This document shows positions 35,708-44,561 of a stretch of 64,000 nucleotides of DNA, piece by piece. Position numbers and translations under genes: made by a program. Source of the DNA: Draconibacterium orientale (GTDB taxonomy: Bacteria; Bacteroidota; Bacteroidia; Bacteroidales; Prolixibacteraceae); NCBI RefSeq assembly GCF_000626635.1, contig NZ_CP007451.1, positions 1,488,001-1,552,000 on the forward strand, written 5' to 3'. Within the stretch, counting starts at the first letter, position 1. Every line of letters begins with the position of its first letter. The notes under the pieces were generated by a model. That model saw only the letters and a list, made by a program, of their open reading frames with translations, was not told the DNA's origin and did no database searches.

Positions 35708-37916
35708 ATTATGCCTTTTAACTACTGCCTTATTAGCTTTTTTAACACTCACTTCTTACAGTCAGAATGATAAAAAACGGAAAGCGGATAATGACTCAAT
35801 TTCTCTTGCCGACAGGAATATTCGTATAGGGGAAGTTGTTGTATCGAGCCTCAGAATGGACAGAAAAATGAGGGAATTGCCCGCTTCGTTGAGCGTTACC
35901 CGAGCTTCTGATTATCAGCGACAATCTTCGCTTACCCTTTCCAATGTACTTAATGCCGAACCCGGTATTACTATGGGAAGCGACGGGGTTTGGGCTACCA
36001 ATATCAATATCCGTGGCTTAGGCGAAAGCCGTTTGGTTACACTTATTGATGGGAACCGGGTGGAGACAGCCACAGATTTAACTGCTTCGCTTAGCATGAT
36101 TGATGTAGCTGATATCGAGCGCGTTGAAGTTGTAAAAGGAGCGCAATCATCACTGTACGGTACCGGCGCTATGGGAGGAATCATAAATATTTTTACAAAA
36201 GACGGGCATTTTGCCGATAACCCGTACCTGTCAGGGGATGTTGCTTCAGGCTTTGCTTCGGCGAACAAACTGTTCTCAAACCATGCAGCCATCAATACAG
36301 GTAATGAAAAATGGTATTTCAGGCTTAGCGGTACATATAGTAAAGCCGATGATATACAAACCCCGGAAGGTATTTTGCCCAATAGCCAGTTCAAAACAAA
36401 TAATCTTGCTGCAAAGGCGGGAATAAAACCATTTGCCAATCACTTATTTAATATTCAATTCCAGCGCAACTGGTCCACTGATGTTGGAATTCCCGGAGGC
36501 AATGCCTTTCCCGGTCCTGCTAAGGCAACTTACACTGATATTGGCAGGCAATTGTTTAATGCCAGTTATGAAATTACAAACATAACGGATAAACTCCCTT
36601 CTCTGAAAATAAACTATTTCAACCAGTATATCCTTCGCGATGTATCGATGATACCCAATACGGTGACAGAAACAACACTGGGCAACGGGAATACCCAGTT
36701 TACAACGCCTGAATTGATAACTCCCACCGGAAAGCACATGACAAACGGGGCTCAATTGCAAAGTACCTGGAACTTATCCGAAAAAAATAATCTTATAACA
36801 GGTTTGGATGTTTGGGGGCGTAAGCTTACCACCAGCCGTGAAAAATATATTACGGTCGAAGTATTAAATCCGCAGGGCGATATCCTCAAAACAAACCATC
36901 TGGAGCGCGGTGAAACACCAATTCCTGAATCAAGGTTTAACAGTGCAGGACTGTTTTTTCAGGATGAGGTTCATTTGCTGGATAACCGGCTTACGCTTAT
37001 AACCGGCGGTCGGTTGGATCAGATATGGATTAAAAACGATGAAGGGTTTGATGTTGACTACCTTATTGTTAATGGTAACCGGAACGACTCTCCTTCAACC
37101 CAGCGGGTGACTTTTGAACAAGGCCATGAAAACAGTTTTTCGTGGAGTGCTAATGCCGGTATCCTATATCAAATTCATAAAAATGTTGATGTGTCGCTGA
37201 ACCTGGCGCGTTCATTCAGGTCTCCATCGCTTGAGGAGCGTTTTAAATATATCGATCTGGGCAACTATGTCCGGTTGGGTGATCCTTCGCTAAAACCGGA
37301 AAAGGGATATTCTGCCGACTTTGGGTTAAGGGTATGGAATCCCCGTTTATGTCTGCAGTCAGGCGTATTTCTCAACCGGATTACCAATATGATCGTAGAA
37401 GCTCCGGGAGAATTTGTATATACCCTTACTTCGGAAAGTGAACCTGATACTATTCCGGCTCTTATCAATTCCAATGTGAGCAAGGCTTTGCTTTACGGAT
37501 TCGATTTTAAACTCGATTACAATGTTTATGATAATCTGGTATTATTTGTATCGGGCGCGTATGTTCGGGGAAAAGACACCGATGCCAATGAAAATCTTCC
37601 ATTGGTTCCTCCATTGAACGGACGGTTGGGGATACGCTATTCCAATTATAAAGCAGGCGCTGTTGAACTTACATTAGTTGGTGCCGCAAAACAAAATAAA
37701 ATTGCCGAAGGTGAAAAGAAAACGGATGGCTATTACCGCCTGGATATGGCTGTAAGTACAAATAAAATAGACTTAGGCATAGCTCGTTTGCAGGTGTTTG
37801 CCGGAATTGACAATATTACCAATAACAGCTATACAAATCACCTTTCAACTAATAGGGGGGATATTAGTATTGAACCCGGCCGGAATATTTTTGTCCGTCT
37901 GAACCTGTCCTTTTAA
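35700..37916 (+). CDS. TonB-dependent outer-membrane receptor
   Basis: A 738-residue outer-membrane importer. The signal peptide is MNKLCLLTTALLAFLTLTSYSQ. There is no carboxypeptidase-like extension and no SusC signature, so it belongs to the BtuB/FepA-like class. The plug domain covers about residues 60-165 (VVVSSLRMDRKMRELPAS, then NINIRGLGESR, LIDGNRVET and VEVVKGAQSSLYGTGAMGGIINI). The 22-stranded barrel ends in NIFVRLNLSF with the terminal phenylalanine. It overlaps the TM1266-like gene and faces the ABC operon, suggesting a complete outer- plus inner-membrane uptake route for one ligand (inference). Confidence 0.93.
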   Translation: MNKLCLLTTALLAFLTLTSYSQNDKKRKADNDSISLADRNIRIGEVVVSSLRMDRKMRELPASLSVTRASDYQRQSSLTLSNVLNAEPGITMGSDGVWATNINIRGLGESRLVTLIDGNRVETATDLTASLSMIDVADIERVEVVKGAQSSLYGTGAMGGIINIFTKDGHFADNPYLSGDVASGFASANKLFSNHAAINTGNEKWYFRLSGTYSKADDIQTPEGILPNSQFKTNNLAAKAGIKPFANHLFNIQFQRNWSTDVGIPGGNAFPGPAKATYTDIGRQLFNASYEITNITDKLPSLKINYFNQYILRDVSMIPNTVTETTLGNGNTQFTTPELITPTGKHMTNGAQLQSTWNLSEKNNLITGLDVWGRKLTTSREKYITVEVLNPQGDILKTNHLERGETPIPESRFNSAGLFFQDEVHLLDNRLTLITGGRLDQIWIKNDEGFDVDYLIVNGNRNDSPSTQRVTFEQGHENSFSWSANAGILYQIHKNVDVSLNLARSFRSPSLEERFKYIDLGNYVRLGDPSLKPEKGYSADFGLRVWNPRLCLQSGVFLNRITNMIVEAPGEFVYTLTSESEPDTIPALINSNVSKALLYGFDFKLDYNVYDNLVLFVSGAYVRGKDTDANENLPLVPPLNGRLGIRYSNYKAGAVELTLVGAAKQNKIAEGEKKTDGYYRLDMAVSTNKIDLGIARLQVFAGIDNITNNSYTNHLSTNRGDISIEPGRNIFVRLNLSF

Positions 37917-37919
37917 GTT

Positions 37920-38033
37920 GTGCCTGATAGTTATTCGGGAGATACGGATCAAACATACATTGCTTTTATTACCGAGGATGGGAAAGATCTTGCAAATAGT
38001 AAGTTCGTTGGAAATGTGGTTGTTGCAAGTTAA
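37920..38033 (+). pseudogene. C-terminal fragment resembling DUF6266 proteins
   Basis: An open frame of 37 codons reads VPDSYSGDTDQTYIAFITED, then GKDLANSKFVGNVVV, ending at 38031. This looks like the C-terminal strand pair of the Bacteroidetes DUF6266 family. There is no start codon or N-terminal part, since the TonB receptor gene ends 4 bp before it, so a deletion joined them. Confidence 0.5.
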
Positions 38034-38047
38034 AAAAGGCATTAAGG

Positions 38048-38078
38048 AAACCGCTGGATTTAAAGGCGGTTTTTTTTT
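38048..38078 (+). terminator. Rho-independent terminator, insertion site of the intron
   Basis: AAACCGC (38048-38054) pairs with GCGGTTT (38066-38072) and runs into T residues up to 38078. The group II intron begins at once after it. Confidence 0.75.
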
Positions 38079-38079
38079 G

Positions 38080-39059
38080 GTGTGCCGTGCATGGTAAATA
38101 GCTATAGGGTGAAAGTCCTGAATGGGGGTTTGTAGTGCCAACCATTAGCCGAAGGCAAGGGTGTCCATCGTGAGGTGGAATCTGAAGGAAGCTGAAAGCA
38201 AATTTCTGACCCGAGGAACACGAACATCACTAGGCATTTCCAATGGGATAAGTTTGCCAAACAAAACGAAGTCCAAAACTACACGGACATTGGAGTGTAG
38301 ATGGTGCGGGTGGATGGAATGAAAGTTATTTATCTTACCGCGGGAGGTCTCACGGAGGTGTGGAAACAGAGTATGAAACACGGTTGGAAAAGATTTATCG
38401 TGAGAAGTCAGCCGAGGCCATAGTACCATAACCGACAACTTATGGGAAGGGCCAAACCTTAATGAGTGAGAAGTAAATGAATGTTACTCAATGAAAGGAA
38501 CAATGCAGAAAATCTTTGATGATTCGAAGGCCTGTCCGCAAAAGAATAGGACGGCATCCGAAGGCTATGCGGGAGGGCAGACTTTTATAGAGATAACAGA
38601 AAACAACCTCACTCCCAACTATCAGTCAGAGAATGGATTGTTAGAACGTATCCTTTCATCCTCCAACCTAAACACAGCTTACAAACAAGTTAAGCGGAAT
38701 AAAGGAGCAGGAGGTGTTGATAAGATGCAAGTTGAATCCTTAAAGGATTATCTTGTCTGTCACAAGGATAAGTTACTGGCCTCTATTCATAAAGGTAAAT
38801 ACCGCCCCAATCCTGTGAGACGGGTGGATATACCTAAAGAAAACGGGAAGAAGCGTCAGTTGGGTATCCCCACAGTCGTAGACAGGGTTATCCAACAAAG
38901 TATCGCACAACAACTACAGTTGATCTTTGCCCCCGAGTTTTCGGATCACAGTTACGGTTTCCGTCCAAAACACAGTGCCCATCAGGCACTTCAAAAATGG
39001 CAGGCTTACATCACGCAAGGTTGTGGTTATGCCGTTGATTTAGACCTCGAACGTTTCTT
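38080..39059 (+). mobile_element. Group II intron, class C-like, 3' part missing
   Basis: The 5' end is GTGTG, matching the intron consensus GUGYG. The following 400 bases have the compact domain I pattern (GGGTGAAAGTCC; GGGCCAAACCTTAATGAGTGAGAAG just before the reading frame). It sits directly behind a terminator hairpin, the preferred target of class C introns. The intron-encoded reverse transcriptase is cut by the IS21 element and no domain V or VI is found, so it cannot splice. Confidence 0.8.
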
Positions 39060-39060
39060 T
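38491..39060 (+). pseudogene. ltrA: Truncated group II intron reverse transcriptase/maturase
   Basis: About 190 codons of the N-terminal half remain: LLERILSSSNLNTAYKQVKRNKGAGGVD (region 0/1), GKYRPNPVRRVDIPKENGKKRQLGIP, DRVIQQSIAQQL (region 2) and FSDHSYGFRPKHSAHQAL (region 2a/3), up to YAVDLDLERFFD, where the IS21 terminal repeat begins. The catalytic YADD box, the maturase domain and any endonuclease are lost. Sequence similarity is closest to bacterial class C introns. The normal length is about 420 or more residues. Confidence 0.9.
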
Positions 39061-39256
39061 GACTGGAAAAAACGGTCAAAGTGACCACCCAATGCCGGAA
39101 TAAAATGACCACCCTCGCCAGTTTAAACTGACCACCCCGTGCCGGAGCAAACTGACCACCTGCGCCGGACTAAAGTGACCACCCATCAAAAGAGATTGAT
39201 TTTACTTCTGTCGAAGCCATAATTTCATACTGATTTAAACAAATTAATATGAAAAC

Positions 39257-40804
39257 ATGGCTAATAAATTAATCGACATGAGTAAAGTAAGAAAAGTCAT
39301 TCAGTTACACCACCAGGGAAAAGCAAAGCAATTTATCAGTAGGTACCTGGGCCTTTCACGCAACACAGTCAAGAAGTATATCGCTCTATACAAGGTATTA
39401 AACCTTACTATTGATGATATTGATAAAAAGAGTGATTCCGAGCTGGAAAAAATCTTTAGCAGAGATACCGAAGATGTTCTTTCCCTCAAGCTAAAAAAGG
39501 TTTATAACTTCTTTCCCTACATGGAGCGCGAACTAAAAAAGACCGGCGTTACCAAACAGCTGATGTGGGAAGAATATCACGAAAAACATCCCGACGGGCT
39601 TAAATTAAGCCAGTTTAAAGCCCACTACCTGCGTTGGAGCAAGAAAGTTAACCCGGTGATGCATATGGAGCATAAAGCAGGCGATAAGATGTTTATTGAC
39701 TATGCTGGCAAAACCCTGAGAATTATCAATAAAGAAACAGGCGAGATTAAAGAGGTACAGTTTTTTGTTGCCATACTGGGGGCCAGTCAATACACCTATG
39801 CAGAAGCCTCTCCGAGCCAACAAAAAGAAGACTTTATTGCTTCGGTTGAAAATGCACTGCACTTTTACGGGGGAGTTCCTGCAGCTATTGTCCCTGACAA
39901 CCTAAAGTCTGCCGTAACCAAAAGCAGCCGGTTTGAACCTACCATTAACGAAACGTTTATGGACTTTGCCGACCATTATGGCACAACAGTTCTTCCGGCA
40001 CGAACTTACCGTCCCCGGGACAAGTCACTGGCAGAAGGGGCAGTTAAGATACTGTACCAAAGAATATATCCGGCCTTGCGCGACAAAGACTTTTACAGTT
40101 TGGAAGAGCTTAATAGTGCAATTTGGGATGAACTGGACAAGCATAACAACAAAAAGTTAACCGGCAGGCCAACGTCCCGGTATCAATTATTCGTTGAAGA
40201 CGAAAAAGGCAAGCTTACCGCATTACCTGTAGAAAAATACGAGATTAAAGAAATAGCAATAGCCACCGTAGCCATGAACGGGCATGTGCTGCTGAGCAAA
40301 GACAAACATTATTACAGCGTTCCGTGTCAGTATTTAAAGAAGAAGGTTAAGCTGGTGTTTACATCAAAAACCGTTGAAATATACTATAAATACAACCGCA
40401 TAGCTTTGCACAAAAGAGATGGACGTAAATACTTCTACACCACAAACAAAGACCACCTGGCAACAACACACCAGTTTGTTACCGACTGGACACCGCAGCG
40501 TTTTATCAACTGGGCAGCTTCAATTGACCAGAGTGTAAAAGAATTTATAATCAATGTGCTGGAAAGAAAACAACACCCTGAACAATCCTATAAAAGCTGT
40601 ATGGGCGTATTGGCTTTTGCTAAAAAGGTGGGAGAAGAAAGGCTTGCCAACGCGTGTAAACGTGCATTGGAACACCAGGTTTACAACTACAAAATCATAC
40701 AAAAGATACTGGAAAAAGGGTTGGATAAACTTGACGATGAAACACCGGACGAACCGGAACTTCCCTTTCATAACAACATAAGAGGAAGAAAATATTACAA
40801 CTGA
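39257..40804 (+). CDS. istA: IS21 transposase
   Basis: A 515-residue DDE transposase. The N-terminal helix-turn-helix is KVIQLHHQGKAKQFISRYLGLSRNTVKKYI (residues about 10-42). Catalytic core residues are in FIDYAGK (first D), IVPDNLKSAV (second D) and DKSLAEGAVKILYQ (E). A C-terminal beta domain and a basic tail follow. Length and motifs are complete, so it is probably functional. istB starts 15 bp after its stop and both are required for transposition. Confidence 0.95.
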   Translation: MANKLIDMSKVRKVIQLHHQGKAKQFISRYLGLSRNTVKKYIALYKVLNLTIDDIDKKSDSELEKIFSRDTEDVLSLKLKKVYNFFPYMERELKKTGVTKQLMWEEYHEKHPDGLKLSQFKAHYLRWSKKVNPVMHMEHKAGDKMFIDYAGKTLRIINKETGEIKEVQFFVAILGASQYTYAEASPSQQKEDFIASVENALHFYGGVPAAIVPDNLKSAVTKSSRFEPTINETFMDFADHYGTTVLPARTYRPRDKSLAEGAVKILYQRIYPALRDKDFYSLEELNSAIWDELDKHNNKKLTGRPTSRYQLFVEDEKGKLTALPVEKYEIKEIAIATVAMNGHVLLSKDKHYYSVPCQYLKKKVKLVFTSKTVEIYYKYNRIALHKRDGRKYFYTTNKDHLATTHQFVTDWTPQRFINWAASIDQSVKEFIINVLERKQHPEQSYKSCMGVLAFAKKVGEERLANACKRALEHQVYNYKIIQKILEKGLDKLDDETPDEPELPFHNNIRGRKYYN

Positions 40805-40819
40805 TAAAGTAAAAGAACA

Positions 40820-41557
40820 ATGAACGAAGTAACATTAACACGAATGAAACAGATGAAGCTCCATGGTATGCATGGGGCTTTTAAAACAGCTATCGAAACG
40901 GGTAAAACCGATGATTACACCATCGACCAGTTTGTATCGATGATAACAGATGCCGAGTGGGACGATCGCAACAACCGAAAGATAGAGCGTTTGATAAAAA
41001 ATGCAAGGTTCCACTATAAGGCAACCATTGAAAACGTGGTGTACGAACATGCAAGAAATATCGATCGGACAAAACTGTTAAGACTGGCAGAATGCGATTT
41101 TATTAATAAAAACGAGAATGTATTAATATCGGGCAGCACCGGTGCCGGCAAAAGCTATATTGCAACAGCCTTAGGGTATCAGGCCTGTATTGAGGGATAC
41201 AGGGTTTTGTATTTTAACACAACCAAAATGTTTTCTAAACTAAAAATGGCAAAAGCCGATGGATCTTATCTTAAAGAACTTGCAAAAATGGCCAGGCATC
41301 AGTTAATAATACTTGATGATTTTGGTCTGCAACCCTTAGATAGCCAAAACCGAATAGCTCTGTTAGAGTTAATTGAAGACAGGCACAATAAAGGATCTAT
41401 GCTTGTAACATCCCAGCTCCCCGTTAGTAAGTGGTATGAAATAATCGGGGAGAAAACGATTGCCGATGCCATACTCGACCGTTTAATACATCAATCGCAC
41501 AGGATTGAGCTGATGGGCGAATCGATGAGAAAAAAACGAAACATTTATAGTGAATAA
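40820..41557 (+). CDS. istB: IS21 helper ATPase
   Basis: A 245-residue AAA+ ATPase related to DnaC, which assembles on DNA and directs the IstA transposase to its target. Walker A is GSTGAGKSYIA, Walker B LIILDDFG, sensor I VTSQLP and the C-terminal arginine-rich RLIHQSHRIELMGESMR. It follows istA by 15 bp. The gene is intact. Confidence 0.95.
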   Translation: MNEVTLTRMKQMKLHGMHGAFKTAIETGKTDDYTIDQFVSMITDAEWDDRNNRKIERLIKNARFHYKATIENVVYEHARNIDRTKLLRLAECDFINKNENVLISGSTGAGKSYIATALGYQACIEGYRVLYFNTTKMFSKLKMAKADGSYLKELAKMARHQLIILDDFGLQPLDSQNRIALLELIEDRHNKGSMLVTSQLPVSKWYEIIGEKTIADAILDRLIHQSHRIELMGESMRKKRNIYSE

Positions 41558-41698
41558 AAAAACAGTAAATTTGTTGTAATCTGACAGAAGAAAAACGTTC
41601 TCTTTTTTGTGGAAAATGGTCGGTGGTCAATTTACTCCGGCGTCGATGGTCAATTTAAATTGGCCTTGGGTGGTCAATTTGACTGGCGTTTCCAGTCA

Positions 41699-41796
41699 TA
41701 GAACAGGAACGGGGGATGGATGCTGAGAAGTTTATTGTGAAAGGTGATGTCTTTGATAAGTTGTTTGAGTTTATACCATACTTAGGAATTAGTTAA
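41699..41796 (+). pseudogene. C-terminal fragment of an unknown gene beside the IS21 element
   Basis: The frame IEQERGMDAEKFIVKGDVFD, then KLFEFIPYLGIS ends at a TAA at 41794. It starts at the IS border and does not continue the reverse transcriptase broken on the other side, so it comes from a different gene whose front was lost. From its stop codon to 42063 I see only AT-rich DNA. Confidence 0.4.
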
Positions 41797-42063
41797 TTAA
41801 TTGAAGGTTATAAATCAAATATCTTTATATCACCACGAAGTTTTTGACTGATATCTAATTTTGACATACATCCTTTAAGTACTACTATAAATCTAAATTT
41901 ATTTTGCATAAATGTTTCATCTTTAATCGTATCAGGAGTTAAAGTTTATAGATACGAATTTTTAAATGATTGGCTGTTGGCATTGTATCTAAACTGTTTA
42001 ACAATTAAATCTAATAAAAAATAACAAAAATGAAATATGTTACTAAAGTTTGAAAATAAAAAG

Positions 42064-43057
42064 TTGAATATCCGTAAATACTCATAATTTGATTTATTTC
42101 ATTATCTTTAAGGTAGTTAAAACGATATAGATGAACCTATTTACTTTCACAGCACATTTTGATAGCGAGGAAGCTTGCCGAAACCATTTTAAAGAGGAAA
42201 GGGACAAGGTAGGTGTAGTCTGCAAGGAATGTGGACATACAGAGCATTACTGGATAAAAAGTCGCTGGAGTTACGAGTGCAAAAAGTGTAGACACCGTAC
42301 TTCATTGCGTAGTGGCACTATAATGCAGGGATCAAACCTATCGTTCATGATCTGGTACAAAACCATGTTCTTAATGACTGCCACCAAAAAAGGTTTTTCC
42401 AGCAAGGAAATCCAAAAGCAACTTGGAATGAAACGCTATGAGCCTGTTTGGGCAATGGTACACAAACTTCGTAAAGCCATGGGTAACCGCGATGCGCGTT
42501 ATACCTTGGAGGGGATGATTGAAATGGACGAGGGATATTTTACAGTAGAATCTTCTGAAGTGGAAAAGTCGAGAGGGAAAAGAGGACGTGGTGCTGCAGG
42601 CAAGTCGCCGGTATCAGTAATGGCAGAGTCGGCTCAGCTTGAAGATGTAGAGACCGGGGAAAAAACAAGTCAATGCCGTTACTTCAAAGCCAGGGTTCTT
42701 GAGAGTCACCATGCAGATGAAATTAATGATACGGTCAGGGAATCTTTTGATGAAAAAAGTATTGTATTTACCGACGACAGTACGTCTTATGTTGATATTT
42801 CGGATTATGTGGAACTTCATTTTTCTGAAAAGTCAAGCGAAAAGCTCACCAAAGAAACATTGCGTTGGGTTCATATTACAATAAGCAATGCTAAACGAAA
42901 CTTCCTTGGTAATTACCACAAGATTAAGGGGAAATACCTTCAAATGTATTTGAATGAGTTCGTCTACAAGCTAAACCGGAGGTATTTTGGAGAAAAACTC
43001 TTTGACAGGCTGGTTATTGCTGGAATTACTGGACTATGACTAAATACGGATATTCAA
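42064..43057 (+). mobile_element. IS1595-family insertion sequence with target duplication
   Basis: A 994-bp element with inverted ends TTGAATATCCGTA (42064-42076) and TACGGATATTCAA (43045-43057). The 8 bases ATAAAAAG precede it (42056-42063) and follow it (43058-43065), the target duplication expected for the family. Its removal would rejoin the upstream region to the small membrane protein gene at 43074. Confidence 0.92.
42131..43039 (+). CDS. IS1595-family transposase
   Basis: A 302-residue ISXO2-like transposase. The N-terminal zinc ribbon is formed by CKECGH and CKKCRHRTSLRSGTIM (residues 34-66). The DDE/DDN core follows: IEMDEGYF (first D), IVFTDDSTSY (second D) and HITISNAKRNFLGNYHKIKGKY. 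The reading frame is complete and fills the element, so this is a recent, possibly active insertion. Confidence 0.93.
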   Translation: MNLFTFTAHFDSEEACRNHFKEERDKVGVVCKECGHTEHYWIKSRWSYECKKCRHRTSLRSGTIMQGSNLSFMIWYKTMFLMTATKKGFSSKEIQKQLGMKRYEPVWAMVHKLRKAMGNRDARYTLEGMIEMDEGYFTVESSEVEKSRGKRGRGAAGKSPVSVMAESAQLEDVETGEKTSQCRYFKARVLESHHADEINDTVRESFDEKSIVFTDDSTSYVDISDYVELHFSEKSSEKLTKETLRWVHITISNAKRNFLGNYHKIKGKYLQMYLNEFVYKLNRRYFGEKLFDRLVIAGITGL

Positions 43058-43073
43058 ATAAAAAGTTAACATT

Positions 43074-43439
43074 ATGAATGAAGTTCAAAAATTCTGGATA
43101 CAGATTGGAGTTTCGTTAATTCCTACAATAGTATCATTATTTATTGCGATAAACGAATTTAGGAAAAGAAAAAATGAGGAAAAAAAGGTTGAAGCATTAA
43201 AGGTACTGTTTGGAACTGTTAAGGGTTGGAGAGAATATATACAAAGTGCAGCAAATGCAAACACGCTTCTTCGTAATCATATTCGAGGGTCTAATGCAGA
43301 AGGTAAGAAAGTAACCAAATTTAGTTCGTTGGATGATGTTGAGTCAGCGGTTGAAACCAATGGTGCATACCTAAATGGACTGCACGTTGGAGTTCAAAAA
43401 GAGCTTGAGGCGATTGAAAACAAAATTAATCCAAAATAA
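43074..43439 (+). CDS. Small membrane-anchored protein of unknown function
   Basis: A 121-residue protein with one N-terminal membrane segment (WIQIGVSLIPTIVSLFIAI) followed by a charged helical cytoplasmic part (EFRKRKNEEKKVEALKVLFGTV) and a C-terminal amphipathic helix. I do not recognise a family. The IS1595 element sits 9 bp before its start and has replaced its natural upstream DNA, so expression may now depend on the element. Base composition is AT-rich like the rest of this part of the island. Confidence 0.55.
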   Translation: MNEVQKFWIQIGVSLIPTIVSLFIAINEFRKRKNEEKKVEALKVLFGTVKGWREYIQSAANANTLLRNHIRGSNAEGKKVTKFSSLDDVESAVETNGAYLNGLHVGVQKELEAIENKINPK

Positions 43440-43657
43440 CCGAACTCATTTTGAGATTCCTGAAGTGCTCAAGAAGTTTATAATTTGTGACTATGAGAAA
43501 GTCCAATATGTTAAGCTCAGATTTACTCCATCTTTCTCAAACAAATGACATCTCCGATAAATTCAAAACAGAATATAAATCTAATATCTTTATAAGTCAC
43601 CATTTTAAATACTCCGGGTGATGTCTGATTCTCGCAAGATTCGGGCAAGACATAAAA

Positions 43658-43688
43658 AAAACACCTACACTAAAAAAGTGTAAGTGTT
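43658..43688 (-). terminator. Terminator downstream of the tRNA half
   Basis: AAACAC-TACAC pairs with GTGTA-GTGTTT (one mismatch pair) and leads into seven T residues when read leftwards. It follows the half tRNA gene at 43701 at the distance seen for the intact tRNA and its terminator at 44507. Confidence 0.7.
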
Positions 43689-43700
43689 TCATCCTTAATA

Positions 43701-43745
43701 GTAGCGAGAGCGAGACTTGGACTCGCGACCTCATGATTATGAATC
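43701..43745 (-). pseudogene. 3' half of a tRNA gene with CAT in the anticodon position
   Basis: Read leftwards: anticodon loop TTCATAA with TCATG as the 3' stem strand, AGGTC, the T arm GCGAG-TCCAAGT-CTCGC, then the acceptor strand TCTCGCT and A. The T loop has TCC where TTC is normal. The 5' half is missing: before the loop only GA fits the stem. The breakpoint in the anticodon loop is typical of integrase attachment cores. The acceptor sequence differs from the tRNA at 44562, so it derives from another tRNA gene. Confidence 0.65.
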
Positions 43746-43979
43746 GTTAGGTTATTTGCCATTGAAAATATTCTTTGCATGTTATTTGGATTTGTTTAAA
43801 TATAAATCTTGAAACTTTATAAAATCGATAAATGAATCTTGATAATATAAATCTATCAAATTTATAATTTCACTATCTTATCCACAAAAAGAATTTTGCT
43901 CTTTCAATCCGACAAACAATAAGTAGAAATATATTATTTTAGTAGAAATATTTATGTGTGAAATATTAAACTCACAATA

Positions 43980-44339
43980 ATGAAAAAAATCTCCATTATT
44001 CATCAAGAACAAAATTCAGATTGCATTGAAATACTAAAAGAGTGTATTGTTGAAGAAAAAGAGTTGAAGAAATTTCAAATTGATGAAAAAACCTTGATTC
44101 ACAAATTGCCAGAAGGGATTATTAATAGCTTTTTAGATTTCATATCTGATTTTAAACCTCGTCATAGGGAAGTATTATTAAAAGAAATAAAAGAAGGAAG
44201 ATTGGTAATTGAATGCTGGGAAGATGAAGAAAATGATAGTATTAGACATAATTCCAAAGAAAGAAGGTGGATTGATAAATTAGCGTCAAAGACAAATGAT
44301 GCACTTAAAGATCCAGAGATTGATGAATGTCCTTTTTAA
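43980..44339 (+). CDS. Small acidic protein of unknown function
   Basis: A 119-residue protein with no signal peptide or membrane segment: KKISIIHQEQNSDCIEILKE, a helical glutamate/lysine-rich middle, LVIECWEDEEND and a C-terminal helix ending DPEIDECPF. I do not recognise a family. It stands alone between two tRNA-derived sequences in AT-rich DNA, which suggests mobile-element cargo or a remnant regulator. Coding status is supported only by frame length and a plausible AT-rich upstream region. Confidence 0.45.
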   Translation: MKKISIIHQEQNSDCIEILKECIVEEKELKKFQIDEKTLIHKLPEGIINSFLDFISDFKPRHREVLLKEIKEGRLVIECWEDEENDSIRHNSKERRWIDKLASKTNDALKDPEIDECPF

Positions 44340-44506
44340 GAATAGTTTATTTTTAAATTTCAACAAACTCAACTTAACCGGTATAACCAAAAGAAATTTG
44401 AATCGCCTGACCAACCATCAATAGAAATAACCACCATTCTCAAAACAATAATTCATCGATTTTACCTATAAACTGTGCAAGAAATGTGCAAGATCCGTAA
44501 AAACAA

Positions 44507-44540
44507 AAAGAGTCACAGAAACTTAATTCTGTAACTCTTT
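44507..44540 (-). terminator. Terminator of the tRNA gene
   Basis: AAAGAGT-ACAGAA pairs with TTCTGT-ACTCTTT (one internal mismatch), followed by CTTTTTGTTTTT when read leftwards, 21 bp after the tRNA 3' end. Confidence 0.8.
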
Positions 44541-44561
44541 CATTTTTAGGTGTTCTAAAAG

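Larger units (their letters stand above)
39060..41698 (+). mobile_element. IS21-family insertion sequence
   Basis: A 2.64-kb element with inverted ends TGACTGGAAA (39060-39069 and the complement ending at 41698). It holds istA and istB. Inside the left end are five TGACCACC words (39082, 39106, 39129, 39153, 39176) and inside the right end three TGGTCA words (41622-41629, 41645-41652, 41669-41676), all 23-24 bp apart: the multiple transposase-binding sites typical of IS21. No target duplication is visible, and the flanks do not join into one gene, so insertion was followed by a deletion. Confidence 0.93.
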
